Shown piece by piece: positions 55,215-63,656 of a stretch of DNA of 64,000 nt (within the stretch, counting starts at the first letter, position 1; each line of letters begins with the position of its first letter). This DNA is from Verrucomicrobiales bacterium. GTDB taxonomy: Bacteria > Verrucomicrobiota > Verrucomicrobiia > Limisphaerales > J093. A program made the position numbers and the translations under genes. The notes below the pieces were generated by a model. That model was not told the DNA's origin, ran no database searches, and saw only the letters and a program-made list of their open reading frames with translations. Location of the stretch: positions 86,071 through 150,070 of the forward strand of contig JACKPW010000018.1 of assembly GCA_024233215.1 (NCBI GenBank), read 5' to 3'.

Positions 55215-55868
55215 TCAACCCTCCCCGGGCGTGTCGGAACCGATCGCCGGATCGAGTTGGCCCCGTTGCACCAGGTCGTGGAGATCACGCCGGATGGTCT
55301 TGCGGTCCACATGGAACTCGCCCGCCAGGTCGGAGATGTTGGGTTTCTCCGCCAAGCCGCGCAGCCGTTTGAGCAGCTCATGCTGGCGGGCCAGGCGTTC
55401 CGTGAACAACCGCTCGCGGTTGCCATCCTCGATCAACTCCGCCCGTTCGAGCGAACGCAGCGAACGCACCGTCCGCCCCAGACCGCACTCGGTCAGGGCC
55501 GTTTCCACCGTGCGCTCCAGTTGGCCGATGTCCACCGGCTTCTCGATGACGTAATCCGCCGAGAACGGCCCCTGCAACGCGCCCAGCTTTCCCGCGATGT
55601 CGAGCGTCCCGGAGATGATGATCACCGGCACATGTGCCGCCACGGTCTTGAGCTGGGGCAGGAACGTCGTGCCCAACTCGCCGCGCGCCAGGACGTGGTC
55701 GAGGAGGATCAGGTCCGGGATGCGCTCCTCCAGCGCCGCCAGCGCTGCGGTGCCGGTGCTCACACACGTCAGACGATACCGGTTCAGCACCTGGGCATAG
55801 AGGCGAAGCTGGGTGGGATCGTCCTCCACGATCAGGATCGAACCGGCAAAATGACTGACTTCGGCCAT
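55215..55868 (-). CDS. Response regulator with C-terminal helix-turn-helix
   Basis: 217 residues from ATG 55868; the longer open frame would overlap the kinase. The receiver domain (about 10-125) has E15-D16-D17, phospho-acceptor D57 (LILLDHVLARG), the Ser in IIISGTLD and Lys in VIEKPVD. The last 60 residues carry a winged-helix-like segment (RLRGLAEKPNISDLAGEFHV, then DRKTIRRDLHDLVQRGQLD), similar to DeoR-type DNA-binding heads. It follows the WD40 kinase by 16 bases on the same strand, so the two form a two-component pair in one operon. Targets unknown. Confidence 0.88.
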   Translation of the reverse strand: MAEVSHFAGSILIVEDDPTQLRLYAQVLNRYRLTCVSTGTAALAALEERIPDLILLDHVLARGELGTTFLPQLKTVAAHVPVIIISGTLDIAGKLGALQGPFSADYVIEKPVDIGQLERTVETALTECGLGRTVRSLRSLERAELIEDGNRERLFTERLARQHELLKRLRGLAEKPNISDLAGEFHVDRKTIRRDLHDLVQRGQLDPAIGSDTPGEG

Positions 55869-55884
55869 GGTTGTGGGCGTCACC

Positions 55885-58800
55885 CTACCCGTCGGCAGTT
55901 TCGTTCCCCAATGGGCGAGTGGAGCCCATCCGGGCATCCTCGCCGACGGGGTCTCCGGCCGGGATCAGCACCCGAAAGCTGGTGCCCCGGCCAACCTCGG
56001 TCTCCACATCCAGTCCCAGTCCGTCCTGCCGGGCGATCTGGTATACCGTGGTCAGCCCAAGCCCGGTGCCGCGTTGAGTGCCGGTCTGTTTCGTGGAGAA
56101 GAACGGTTCGAAGATCCGCGGCAGCACCTCCGGCCTGATTCCTGGCCCGGAGTCGCGCACGATCAACTCGACGTAACCACCCGCCGGCCGGGGCGGGAGA
56201 ATACCCGCCCGTCCGTCAGCCTGGGGCCGCACGATCAGGGTCAGCCGGCCCTTGCCCCCCATCGCTTCGGAGGCGTTGACCACCAGGTTCAGTAGGACCT
56301 GCTCCAGCCGGCTCTTGTCGCCACCCACGCTTGGAGCCTCCTGTGCAAGTTCCAGGCTAAGTACAATCCCGCTCAAGAACTGCCGGCCAAGCATGGCCAA
56401 GGTCTCAGCGACGACTGCATTGACGCTGTAGGGATTATCCGCGTTCCGCGGTTTCCGGCTGTACCCAAGGATCGAGTGGACGATGTTCTTTCCCTGGACC
56501 GCCGCCTGTTCGATGTCCTCCAGGTTTTGCCGGGCGTTGCCGGTGGGCGCGAGTTCCCGCTGCACGAGTTGGCCCGCCATTCGAATGATCGACAGCAGGT
56601 TGTTGAAGTCGTGGGCAATCCCCGCCGCCAGGGTACCGAGAGCCCGCATCTTCTCACTGTGCTGCAGCTGGTCCTGGGCTGCGTCCAAATGGCGCTGGTT
56701 TTCGGCGGCGGCGGCTTCAACTTCGGCCTGTGCCAGGATCAGCCGCCGGTGATTCCGTAGGCCAAGAAACGCAAGACCGCCAGCAATGCACAACCCCGCC
56801 GCCGACAGCCAGAGGCTGCTCCGGGTCCCAGTCACATACCCCATCGCCGACCTGGCAGCTGAATCCGCCGGATCCCCGGTGACCGAGCTTTCTTCCCAGC
56901 CCAAACCGAGCTGTGACAACTCCTCCTGCAGTCGGTCCAGATCCCACAACTGGATTTCTCGGTTGTCGGTCGCCGCGGCCAGGTACCTTCCGTCCCGACT
57001 GAAACCAAGGTCGGTGATGCGCTCCGGATGGGGTGCATTCAGCGTCGCCAGGACCGGCTTCGTCCCGGCGGCCAGCAACCGCACCTGCCGAATGCCGTGG
57101 GCTATGGCAATCCTGCTGCCATCCGCACTGTACGCGAGGATCCCGCTCAAGGCGTTGACCACATCCCGCTTCAAACGGGTGGAGCACTGCCAGGTGTCGG
57201 TGTCGTAAAAGACGAACTCGGTGGACGTGCCGACCGCCAGTTCCTTCCCGTCCGGACTGAACCAGGCCAATCCGCCTTCGTCTCCCAGCGTGAGCGGAGT
57301 CTTCCCGGTCTGAAGGTCCCGGACATGAGTGCCACCGCCCTTCCAGGCACTCGTGGCCAGAAACCGACCGTCTGGACTGATCGCGGCCGATCGCCGGGGA
57401 CCGGGCCACGGAACCTGCGTAACGGATGTTCCGGCATCCAGCACGACACCCATGATCAGCCTGGGGGACGCGGCCGCGAACCAGCGCGGAGATCCCTGCG
57501 TGATGAAACCCAGCCAGATTCCACGGTCTGCGGTGCCGGGGAGGAGTTCCCACGGGGCCACCGAGCACCCTTCCGGGGAATCGGCTCCCATGAGGCGGGT
57601 CCGGTAAAACCCCCTGCCGGAACTCACGACCACCGTCTGGTTGTCCGTCGTGAACGCCACGCGTTGCGCGTCCTCCAAGCGGGCCATCGTGCAGTGTTCC
57701 CCCGTGCCAGGATGCCAGAGGTGCAGTCCCTCGGAGGTTGTTCCCGCCAGCAGCAGCCCGTCCCCGCTGAAGTCCACCCCCAGAATGCGGTCCGATGTCC
57801 CAAACGGGACGGCCAGCCTCGAGAACGCTTCGGCAGGCTCGTAGTCCCATGCTCCCAATCCCAGCCGCTCCTTGAGGTAACAGAGGCGCCGGCCGGTGGC
57901 ATCGAACCCCCAGGCATAGCCCGCCTGGGTGGTCAGCAACGGTCGGCCAGAGCGGGCATCCCAGAACCGGGTCGTCCCATCCCACGACGTGGACACCAGG
58001 ACCTCCCCCCGGGGATCGAACATGACGCGGGTGACAGGCATGGTGTGGGCTCTCACGGTCCGCCGGTTTCCGCTGCGTCGGTCCAGCAAGGTGAGGTTTC
58101 CGTCGGCGTGGGCGGCTGCCAGCAGGTTCTCACCGGGATGCCACGCCAAGGCTGTCATCACCCCTCCCGCATCCAGCGCCTGGAGCCGGGTGCGCCGGGC
58201 GAAGTCCCAGATCTCGATGCGTTGATCCACGGCCACCGCCAAGCGTGAGCCTGCCGGGTTCTGACACAAGACCGCCACCGTTCCGACGACGGGCAGGGAG
58301 GCCCCCCCCTGCCAAGTTCGAGTGTCATGGACCTCCAGCGCTCCGTCCGTGGTGGCCACCAGCAGCCAGGGTTCGCTGGGATGGAACAAGAGGCTCTGCG
58401 GGTGGTAGCCGGCCAGGGGACTGCTCAGGTTCGTTTCAAGCCGGGCCTCCGCCACGTTCCAGATTGCCACTGCTCCGCCGACGGAGCGCGCGGCCAGCAA
58501 CCGGTTATCGGGGCTGAAATCCAGCGACATCGCCACCCCGTTGGTGGACCCAAAGGAACCGATTGGGTGCCGACCATCGGTTTCGAACAGGCGGACTTCC
58601 CCCGCACCATCACCCCAGGCGTAGCAAGTCAGGTCCGACGCGAACCCCACGGCCTCGGTGTTCCCCGGCATCGGCTGCCAGAATTCCCCCCGGCCGACAT
58701 CCATCAATGCCAGGGTGGCGATGGCTTCGTCCCGCAGTTCCGGGGAGGGCCGGATGCTGACCGCGTTTCGGATGGCCTGGAGGCTCTCGCTCCGCCGGCC

Positions 58801-59139
58801 CACTTTGTCACTCCAGCGCAGCGCCCGGGCCTGCGCGAGCTGGGAGTTCCACAGTTCCTCGTTGGCCTGGGCGGTTGCCTCCTGCGCCAGGCGGGCGTGG
58901 TGGTTCGCCCGGGAGGCGTGGAAAATGGCCAGAAAGGCAAACGCAACTGAGACAACCAGCGCAGTTGCTGTGGCGGCGTTGGATCGGGCCAGCCCCCGGC
59001 GAATTTCTGCGTTCCGACGTTGCACTTCCTCGTCGGAGAGACGAACGGGCAGCGGACTGGAGGGAGCGTTCACGTGCCGGTACACCTGCGAGCGCAACTG
59101 GAGCATCGAGGCGATGGGAAGGGAAGCCTGGATTCTCAC
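55885..59139 (-). CDS. Histidine kinase with a WD40-repeat input region between two membrane helices
   Basis: 1084 residues from GTG 59139, chosen because AAGGAGA stands eight bases upstream. Membrane helix 1 is at about 56-75; about 90-750 holds WD40-type blades (SLDFSPDNRLLAARSVGG, MFDPRGEVLVSTSWDGTTRF, GFSRDGRYLAAATDNREIQL ending in WDL). Helix 2 lies at about 775-795, then a coiled linker. The kinase core is intact: H843 in AAGIAHDFNNLLSI, N-box LLNLVVNASEAMGG, G1 VRDSGPGIRPEV, FEPFFSTK and GTGLGLTTVY. The N-terminal WD40 part (RLSDEEVQRRN, EELWNSQLAQARALRW) resembles the C-terminal part of verrucomicrobial Ser/Thr kinases. A domain swap that gave a histidine kinase a propeller sensor is likely. 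Confidence 0.9.
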   Translation of the reverse strand: MRIQASLPIASMLQLRSQVYRHVNAPSSPLPVRLSDEEVQRRNAEIRRGLARSNAATATALVVSVAFAFLAIFHASRANHHARLAQEATAQANEELWNSQLAQARALRWSDKVGRRSESLQAIRNAVSIRPSPELRDEAIATLALMDVGRGEFWQPMPGNTEAVGFASDLTCYAWGDGAGEVRLFETDGRHPIGSFGSTNGVAMSLDFSPDNRLLAARSVGGAVAIWNVAEARLETNLSSPLAGYHPQSLLFHPSEPWLLVATTDGALEVHDTRTWQGGASLPVVGTVAVLCQNPAGSRLAVAVDQRIEIWDFARRTRLQALDAGGVMTALAWHPGENLLAAAHADGNLTLLDRRSGNRRTVRAHTMPVTRVMFDPRGEVLVSTSWDGTTRFWDARSGRPLLTTQAGYAWGFDATGRRLCYLKERLGLGAWDYEPAEAFSRLAVPFGTSDRILGVDFSGDGLLLAGTTSEGLHLWHPGTGEHCTMARLEDAQRVAFTTDNQTVVVSSGRGFYRTRLMGADSPEGCSVAPWELLPGTADRGIWLGFITQGSPRWFAAASPRLIMGVVLDAGTSVTQVPWPGPRRSAAISPDGRFLATSAWKGGGTHVRDLQTGKTPLTLGDEGGLAWFSPDGKELAVGTSTEFVFYDTDTWQCSTRLKRDVVNALSGILAYSADGSRIAIAHGIRQVRLLAAGTKPVLATLNAPHPERITDLGFSRDGRYLAAATDNREIQLWDLDRLQEELSQLGLGWEESSVTGDPADSAARSAMGYVTGTRSSLWLSAAGLCIAGGLAFLGLRNHRRLILAQAEVEAAAAENQRHLDAAQDQLQHSEKMRALGTLAAGIAHDFNNLLSIIRMAGQLVQRELAPTGNARQNLEDIEQAAVQGKNIVHSILGYSRKPRNADNPYSVNAVVAETLAMLGRQFLSGIVLSLELAQEAPSVGGDKSRLEQVLLNLVVNASEAMGGKGRLTLIVRPQADGRAGILPPRPAGGYVELIVRDSGPGIRPEVLPRIFEPFFSTKQTGTQRGTGLGLTTVYQIARQDGLGLDVETEVGRGTSFRVLIPAGDPVGEDARMGSTRPLGNETADG

Positions 59140-59245
59140 GATGATTCTCCTTTTCAGCTTTGGCTTGAGCGGGACAGGCACTACGGCTGAGGGATTGGAG
59201 ACCTTGTGACAGGCATCACCCAACCGTAGCGTGGGACTTTACGGC

Positions 59246-59308
59246 GTGACGCGGACGACCCGAGCGGCCCACATCCCGGCCCCGTCCGGAGGGGCAACGG
59301 TCGAATGA
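59246..59308 (+). pseudogene. Copy 1 of a phage-type short gene fragment (5' part)
   Basis: Reads VTRTTRAAHIPAPSGGATVE then stop. It aligns without gaps to the sequence at 60704-60766, at DNA level mostly identical from CCCACATCCCGG to ACGGTCGA. The pattern HIPxPSGGxTVDAEARxAI is one I recall from small phage-associated proteins. Only the first part is left here; it lies just before the MFS gene. Confidence 0.5.
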
Positions 59309-59426
59309 TCATATTGCCTGGTTGGAGATACCCGATCTACGATTGCCCTTTGCGACAAGGTCTCGAGTGTCTCCTGCTGCTTGGCTTTTCTTGTCGAATG
59401 AGCGACCGATCTGTCTGACGCCCGCG

Positions 59427-60707
59427 ATGCACCCGGCTTCAAGCACCAAGCGTTCTTCCGCAGCAAGTGCTTCGGCCCTCCGTACCTTGGCCTGGTTGCT
59501 GGCGGCGCTTTCAGCGCTGGGGCCGTTCTCGATCGACACCTACTTGCCGTCGTTTCGCGACATTGGCCGAAGCTTCAATGCATCGCCACTGCTGGTGCAA
59601 CAGACCCTCACGGCCTACATGCTACCGTTTGCGGCGATGACGCTCTGGCAGGGCGCCTTGTCGGACACCTATGGACGGCGTCGGGTCACCCTGGTGATGC
59701 TGGCGGCATTCGCGCTGGCTTCGCTCGGCTGCTTCTGCGCCTGGAGTATTGGCATTCTGATCGGCTTTCGGGTGCTGCAAGGTGTCAGCGCGGGCGCTGG
59801 GATGATCATCGGTCGCGCCATCGTCCGCGATTTGTTCGATGGGGTGGAGGCGCGTCGGTTGATGAGCCGCATTGTGGTTGTGTTCGCGATTGCCCCAGCG
59901 GTGGCGCCGATCATCGGCGGCTGGTTGCAGGTGTGGTTCGGCTGGCGCTCCGTCTTCGCGTTTCTCACGCTCTTTGCCACAACCCTCTGGTTCGCCTGTT
60001 GGAAGGCACTACCGGAAACCCTGGCGCCGGATCAGCGCCATCCTCTGCGTCCGCGTCCTTTGCTGCAAGGCTACTGGAAGGTCTTGAGTTCAGGACGTTT
60101 TCTGGCCCTGGCATTTGCGCTGGCGCTGAGTTTCTCCGCCGTCTTTGTCTACATCGTCTCCGCACCGGCATTTCTCTTCAACATTCTGCACCGCAGCGAA
60201 ACGGAGTTCGTCTTGCTGCTTGGCCCGATTTCCGCCGGCATGATGGCGGGCACCTGGCTGGCAGGGAGAATCGCCGGGCAATGGAGTAATCCGAAAACTC
60301 TGGCGGTGGCCTACAGCATCATGGCTTTGACAGCTGCCGGCAACGTCGTGCTGCATTGGTCACGTCCGGCCCTGTTGCCTTGGTGCTTGATGCCGCTGGC
60401 GGGATACGTGCTGGGCAGCGCGCTGGCGATGCCGAGCCTCACGCTCATGGCCTTGGACCTGTTCCCACACCGGCGCGGCATGGCGTCCTCATGCCAAGGC
60501 TTTGTTCAGACTGTCGCCAACGCCCTGATCGCGGCACTGGTTGCTCCCGCCGTATGGGATACCGCGCACCGACTCTCTGGCGCCGCGCTCGTGCTCTTCG
60601 CAATGAGCGCCGCGACCTTGTTGATCTACTTTGGGTTGCAGCGGTTGAATGCCCGGTCGCTTGCATCCGTTAATTCGAATGCTCAATCCGGGGCTGCCAC
60701 GGGGTAA
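59427..60707 (+). CDS. MFS drug-resistance transporter, Bcr/CflA type
   Basis: 426 residues from ATG 59427; the open frame extends upstream to 59322 without protein character. Twelve membrane helices. Family signatures are FSIDTYLPSF in helix 1, the motif A region GALSDTYGRRRVTLV in loop 2-3, GFRVLQGVSAGAGMIIGRAI in helix 4-5 and MLPF-type turns. It should expel a drug or metabolite by proton exchange; the substrate is not predictable. The stop codon lies inside the second copy of the phage-type sequence (60704 on), and copy 1 stands 120 bases upstream of the start, so the gene is bracketed by short direct repeats, as after insertion or recombination. Confidence 0.92.
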   Translation: MHPASSTKRSSAASASALRTLAWLLAALSALGPFSIDTYLPSFRDIGRSFNASPLLVQQTLTAYMLPFAAMTLWQGALSDTYGRRRVTLVMLAAFALASLGCFCAWSIGILIGFRVLQGVSAGAGMIIGRAIVRDLFDGVEARRLMSRIVVVFAIAPAVAPIIGGWLQVWFGWRSVFAFLTLFATTLWFACWKALPETLAPDQRHPLRPRPLLQGYWKVLSSGRFLALAFALALSFSAVFVYIVSAPAFLFNILHRSETEFVLLLGPISAGMMAGTWLAGRIAGQWSNPKTLAVAYSIMALTAAGNVVLHWSRPALLPWCLMPLAGYVLGSALAMPSLTLMALDLFPHRRGMASSCQGFVQTVANALIAALVAPAVWDTAHRLSGAALVLFAMSAATLLIYFGLQRLNARSLASVNSNAQSGAATG

Positions 60708-60835
60708 CGCCCGTACCCCAAGCCTCCCACATCCCGGACCCGTCCGGCGGCACCACGGTCGATGCCGAGGCGCGGGCGGCGATCAACGCGATCCTGGTGG
60801 CGTTGGAGGGAAAGGGAGTTGTGGCGGGAAGTTGA
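60704..60835 (+). pseudogene. Copy 2 of the phage-type short gene, nearly complete C-terminal part
   Basis: Reads VTPVPQASHIPDPSGGTT, then VDAEARAAINAILVALEG, then KGVVAGS and stop. It overlaps the MFS stop codon and has no start of its own. The last 50 bases recur at 62645-62695. Probably a phage structural or tail-associated protein family, from memory; functionally a relic here. Confidence 0.5.
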
Positions 60836-61007
60836 CTGGCCTAGCTGCGCACAAGAGGCTTGCCGGCAGTGGCTTAGATGCGCTATTGTCGGCCCGTGAT
60901 CCACTCAGTGCTGCACCGGCAACCTGCGTCTCTGATCGGTCGGGTTCCGACATACCAGGCCGTGATCCTCGACCCAGACCCCAGGTTCGGCATGAGCTAG
61001 AAGCGAC

Positions 61008-61340
61008 ATGCACAGCACGGCATTACTCTTTGTCGCAGTGTTCGCTTCGACGGCATTCGTCGAGTTCTGCGTGCTGCAGCGATGGTTCAGCCGCCGCAGT
61101 CTCGTGGTGTGCATCGGCGGCGTCTCGGCAGTCAGTGGAGTCATTTGGCTCGCCGTCGGAATCGCACTGAGCTTGATCAGTTTTGGATGGAAGTCGGGTA
61201 GCGAGCCGGCGATGACCGCCGTCGACGTGCTGGCAGTCGGATTTCTCTTGGTCCTGGATGCTTTGCTTCTGAGCCTGGTTGCGGCGGTCCCGGCAGGACT
61301 TGTCGCGGTGATTTATCGGAGGTTCAAACGCCAGTCATGA
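61008..61340 (+). CDS. Small membrane protein, three to four helices
   Basis: 110 residues: TALLFVAVFASTAFVEFCVL, then SLVVCIGGVSAVSGVIWLAV and IALSLISFGW, then VDVLAVGFLLVLDALLLSLV continuing to GLVAVIYRRFKRQS. Hydrophobic throughout with a basic cytoplasmic tail. No family recognised. Its stop overlaps the next gene's start (ATGA), so both are probably expressed together and may work together in the envelope. Confidence 0.7.
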   Translation: MHSTALLFVAVFASTAFVEFCVLQRWFSRRSLVVCIGGVSAVSGVIWLAVGIALSLISFGWKSGSEPAMTAVDVLAVGFLLVLDALLLSLVAAVPAGLVAVIYRRFKRQS

Positions 61341-62020
61341 GTGCCCTACGGTTGTCTGTCAGTTCAATGATCATGGCCTTCATGGCAATCGGGTGCTCCT
61401 CACCTGCTCACAAACTGGCCTCTCCATCACAGGAGACTAGAGACGCGACCGCCAAGATTCTTCGAGCTAGTTGGGTAGCACCATCTCGGGCCAAATGGGA
61501 TCCACTCCTAGAGGACCTCAAGCTCGGAATACGAAAGACGGACGTGATGAACCTGCTTCGACCTTTGAAGGTCACTCCTGGCCCGGGCGGCGCGAGTGGT
61601 GCGGTGCATTGGGAGGCTTTCCGGCTTGATGATCTGTGGATACTGGAGTGCAGCTACAATCCCAATGGCAGGCTGTTCGCCCGGAGGGTCTACGAAATGA
61701 TGCGCTTTGTCTGGGTTCCACCGCCGGCGAATTTCTCGGGCATTTGGACCACCTACTACGTGAACGGCCAGCGGCAGAGCGAGATCCAGTACGAGGGTGG
61801 GCATTACTGTGGCCAGTTCATAGGCTTTTACACCGACGGCAGCAAAGCTTACGTCCAGCATTTCGGAGTAAATGGCGCCGAAGGCGCGGACACTGGCTAT
61901 TTTCGATCTGGACGCGTGGCGTACAGAGGGCAACACCACCAAGGCAAACAGGTAGGGACATGGGTGTGGTTCGATGAGGATGGTACGACGAACTCTCTTC
62001 GTGATTACTCGCAACCATGA
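61337..62020 (+). CDS. Lipoprotein with MORN-like repeats
   Basis: 227 residues, starting in a four-base overlap with the membrane protein gene; GGAGG stands 14 bases upstream. A lipoprotein signal is present (SMIMAFMAIGCSS, Cys 20). The C-terminal half shows MORN/YwqK-like strands: GIWTTYYVNGQRQSEIQYEG, GQFIGFYTDGSKAY, then GYFRSGRVAYRGQHHQGKQV and GTWVWFDEDGTTNS. Such repeats occur in envelope and antitoxin-like proteins. The N-terminal part (LEDLKLGIRKTDVMNLL) resembles small SmpA/OmlA-type regulation domains. Likely anchored in the outer or inner membrane facing the periplasm. Confidence 0.7.
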   Translation: MSALRLSVSSMIMAFMAIGCSSPAHKLASPSQETRDATAKILRASWVAPSRAKWDPLLEDLKLGIRKTDVMNLLRPLKVTPGPGGASGAVHWEAFRLDDLWILECSYNPNGRLFARRVYEMMRFVWVPPPANFSGIWTTYYVNGQRQSEIQYEGGHYCGQFIGFYTDGSKAYVQHFGVNGAEGADTGYFRSGRVAYRGQHHQGKQVGTWVWFDEDGTTNSLRDYSQP

Positions 62021-62126
62021 GACGCCCTCGCAGACCGCGGCTTGGTGGACACGCCTCCCATCCCCGGCAGGGAGTCCGAGGTTCCGCACGCCACTGACTG
62101 ACCCTGTTCATCGCCCGCAGCCTACG

Positions 62127-62156
62127 CCCTCGAGCGGCGCGGGACGAGGGGGAAGT
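62127..62156 (+). repeat. Short direct repeat, copy 1
   Basis: CCCTCGAGCGGCGCGG then A-CGAGGGGGAAGT; the same 30 bases with one change stand at 62597-62626. Both lie in gaps beside the frameshifted lipoprotein gene (62204-62562), flanking it. Another short match, GTTCATCGCCCGCAG then TACGCC after two bases, links 62106-62128 with 63859-63881. Confidence 0.55.
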
Positions 62157-62203
62157 TCGGGCTGTTCGTAGGTCACCGCCACAGCCTGCACGTTCCTACG
62201 ACT

Positions 62204-62562
62204 TCACGGCACGGCAATCTCGACCTCCTCAGTATCATCAGCCACGATCACGAAGAAATCCTCGTCAGGCACACACGGCTCCCGGTGAAAATGCAGCAGC
62301 CACTTCTTGGACATGCCAGGGGTGTCGGGCTGGAACGTCACGGCGTCGCAGCGGTACGCCTCCATGTTGAAGTGACGGGCTCGCAGCGCCTGATTGGCAA
62401 GCTGCAGCACTTCCTCTGCCGTCAATCGAGCGGGGATGTCCTGCACTTCCGTGGAGCTAGAGCACTCGGTCCTGTACCGGCCGCAGACACGACCCCAGAA
62501 TCTCGGCTGGGCGCACAACCGACCAAGAGCAGTAGCGACACGAAAGCAGCAAAGCACTTCAT
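62204..62562 (-). pseudogene. Small lipoprotein gene with an internal frame change
   Basis: The start ATG 62562 opens a lipoprotein signal (MKCFAAFVSLLLLVGCAPSR), but this frame stops at 62422. The true continuation is in the frame ending at 62204: DIPARLTAEEVLQLANQALR, then YRCDAVTFQPDTPG, KKWLLHFHREPCVPDEDFF and VIVADDTEEVEIAVP. The tail matches a verrucomicrobial family I recall, with LTxxEVLxLANxA, a W-x-V/L-x-F strand and a VxVDDxT strand. One inserted or lost base between about 62430 and 62515 would restore a 120-residue lipoprotein. It could be a sequencing error or a genuine recent mutation. Confidence 0.6.
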
Positions 62563-62596
62563 CCCAGCATTCTTTCAAGGCTCCAGCACACTACGT

Positions 62597-62626
62597 CCCT
62601 CGAGCGGCGCGGGGCGAGGGGGAAGT
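62597..62626 (+). repeat. Short direct repeat, copy 2
   Basis: Second copy of the 30-base sequence at 62127-62156, followed directly by the third phage-type fragment. The pair flanks the frameshifted lipoprotein gene. Confidence 0.55.
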
Positions 62627-62644
62627 GGGGGGCTGGCGACGGTC

Positions 62645-62695
62645 AATGCGATCCTGGTGGCGCTGGAGGGGGAGGGTTTGGTGGCGGAGAGTTGA
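62645..62695 (+). pseudogene. Copy 3 of the phage-type short gene, C-terminal end only
   Basis: Reads VNAILVALEGEGLVAES and stop, matching copy 2 (INAILVALEGKGVVAGS) over its last 17 residues; the DNA is similar over about 60 bases (AATGCGATCCTGGTGGCGCT and on). No upstream part is preserved. Confidence 0.5.
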
Positions 62696-63017
62696 GGTGG
62701 CGTCCTGGCGCACTCCTCAGTCGGGCTCTGCGAGTTTCGCCTCCACCCTGCGGACACTGTACGTATTCAGCTCCCGCCCACAATCCCGTGAAGCCCCTGC
62801 GCGCGCGTTCAGCTAATCCGTGTGCTGCAGGAGACGCGCCACCAGCTCATCAGGTGTCGCCGGCTGCTCTCCCTATGCCATTGCTCGCCAGGTCGACGTT
62901 CCCGTATCACCCGCAACTTGCCCTGCACATGAGCATCTCGCTTCTCTAACTCACCAGCCCCGACTCCTTCTCCTGTTGACTACAGACAGCGGTCCCAGAG
63001 GTCCTGTGCACGAGTGC
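62696..63017. other. Intergenic region with no recognised gene
   Basis: About 320 bases after the third phage-type fragment. Only short frames without protein character on either strand. No RNA gene or clear terminator seen. Confidence 0.4.
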
Positions 63018-63656
63018 TCAGTGGAGCACGCTCTCGGAGGATGGACCTAGGAGAAAAGCGCACTCCCGTGCGTATGCAATATATGCCATCCAGGAATCGC
63101 GATCACGACCGTCGAAGAATAGACGTCCCCATGCGTATCGTAGCTTCTCAAACCGAATCTCTCCAGTCTCTCGATCCTCGGACGGGAAGCAGATTACCTT
63201 TGCGTCGGTGTACACGAACCACTGCACTCCGTGTTTGTCCTCCAGGACGTATCCAGCAAGCAAAAGCCGAGCGTCGGAGCTGATCCACGCGACCATCCAC
63301 GACTCGTGTGCGCTACTGATCACGGAGGCGAGGTCTCCAGACCGCTCACTCTTACTCAAGGAATCCAGCAGTTCGCTTGCGCGTAACGGCATGGCCTTGG
63401 CCAAATCTGGGAGAGTGAAGAATAGGGATCGGCCAAGCTCGGACGGAAGGTCCCACTTCAATTCGGGATGATGTATAGCTCTGTACAGGAATATGCCACC
63501 CGCATCCCTCGCCTCATCGATCCGTGGGCGCAATTTCTCACGCATCTCAACATCGACCCGGCTGTTCGGCAGAATGCGTCCTGTCGATCGACAACCCGCC
63601 AGCAGAAAGGTCATCGACGCGACGATAAGTCCGCCTGACAACGCTTGGTTTCTCAT
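63018..63656 (-). CDS. Lipoprotein of unknown function
   Basis: 212 residues with a clear lipoprotein signal (SGGLIVASMTFLLAGCRS, lipobox LAGC). The mature part is mixed alpha/beta with several Trp: RIDEARDAGGIFLYRAIHHP, SVISSAHESWMVAWISSDAR, LLLAGYVLEDKHGVQWFVYT, FEKLRYAWGRLFFDGRDRDS. No catalytic pattern was found and no family recognised. The gene stands alone at the edge of the accessory region; its base composition is a little less GC-rich than the large genes, which would suit recent acquisition (inference). Confidence 0.72.
   Translation of the reverse strand: MRNQALSGGLIVASMTFLLAGCRSTGRILPNSRVDVEMREKLRPRIDEARDAGGIFLYRAIHHPELKWDLPSELGRSLFFTLPDLAKAMPLRASELLDSLSKSERSGDLASVISSAHESWMVAWISSDARLLLAGYVLEDKHGVQWFVYTDAKVICFPSEDRETGEIRFEKLRYAWGRLFFDGRDRDSWMAYIAYARECAFLLGPSSESVLH

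Noticed and set aside
59322..59426. Upstream extension of the MFS transporter frame
   Set aside because: The added residues are not membrane-like or conserved in character; the ATG at 59427 gives the normal length and a normal cytoplasmic N-terminus.
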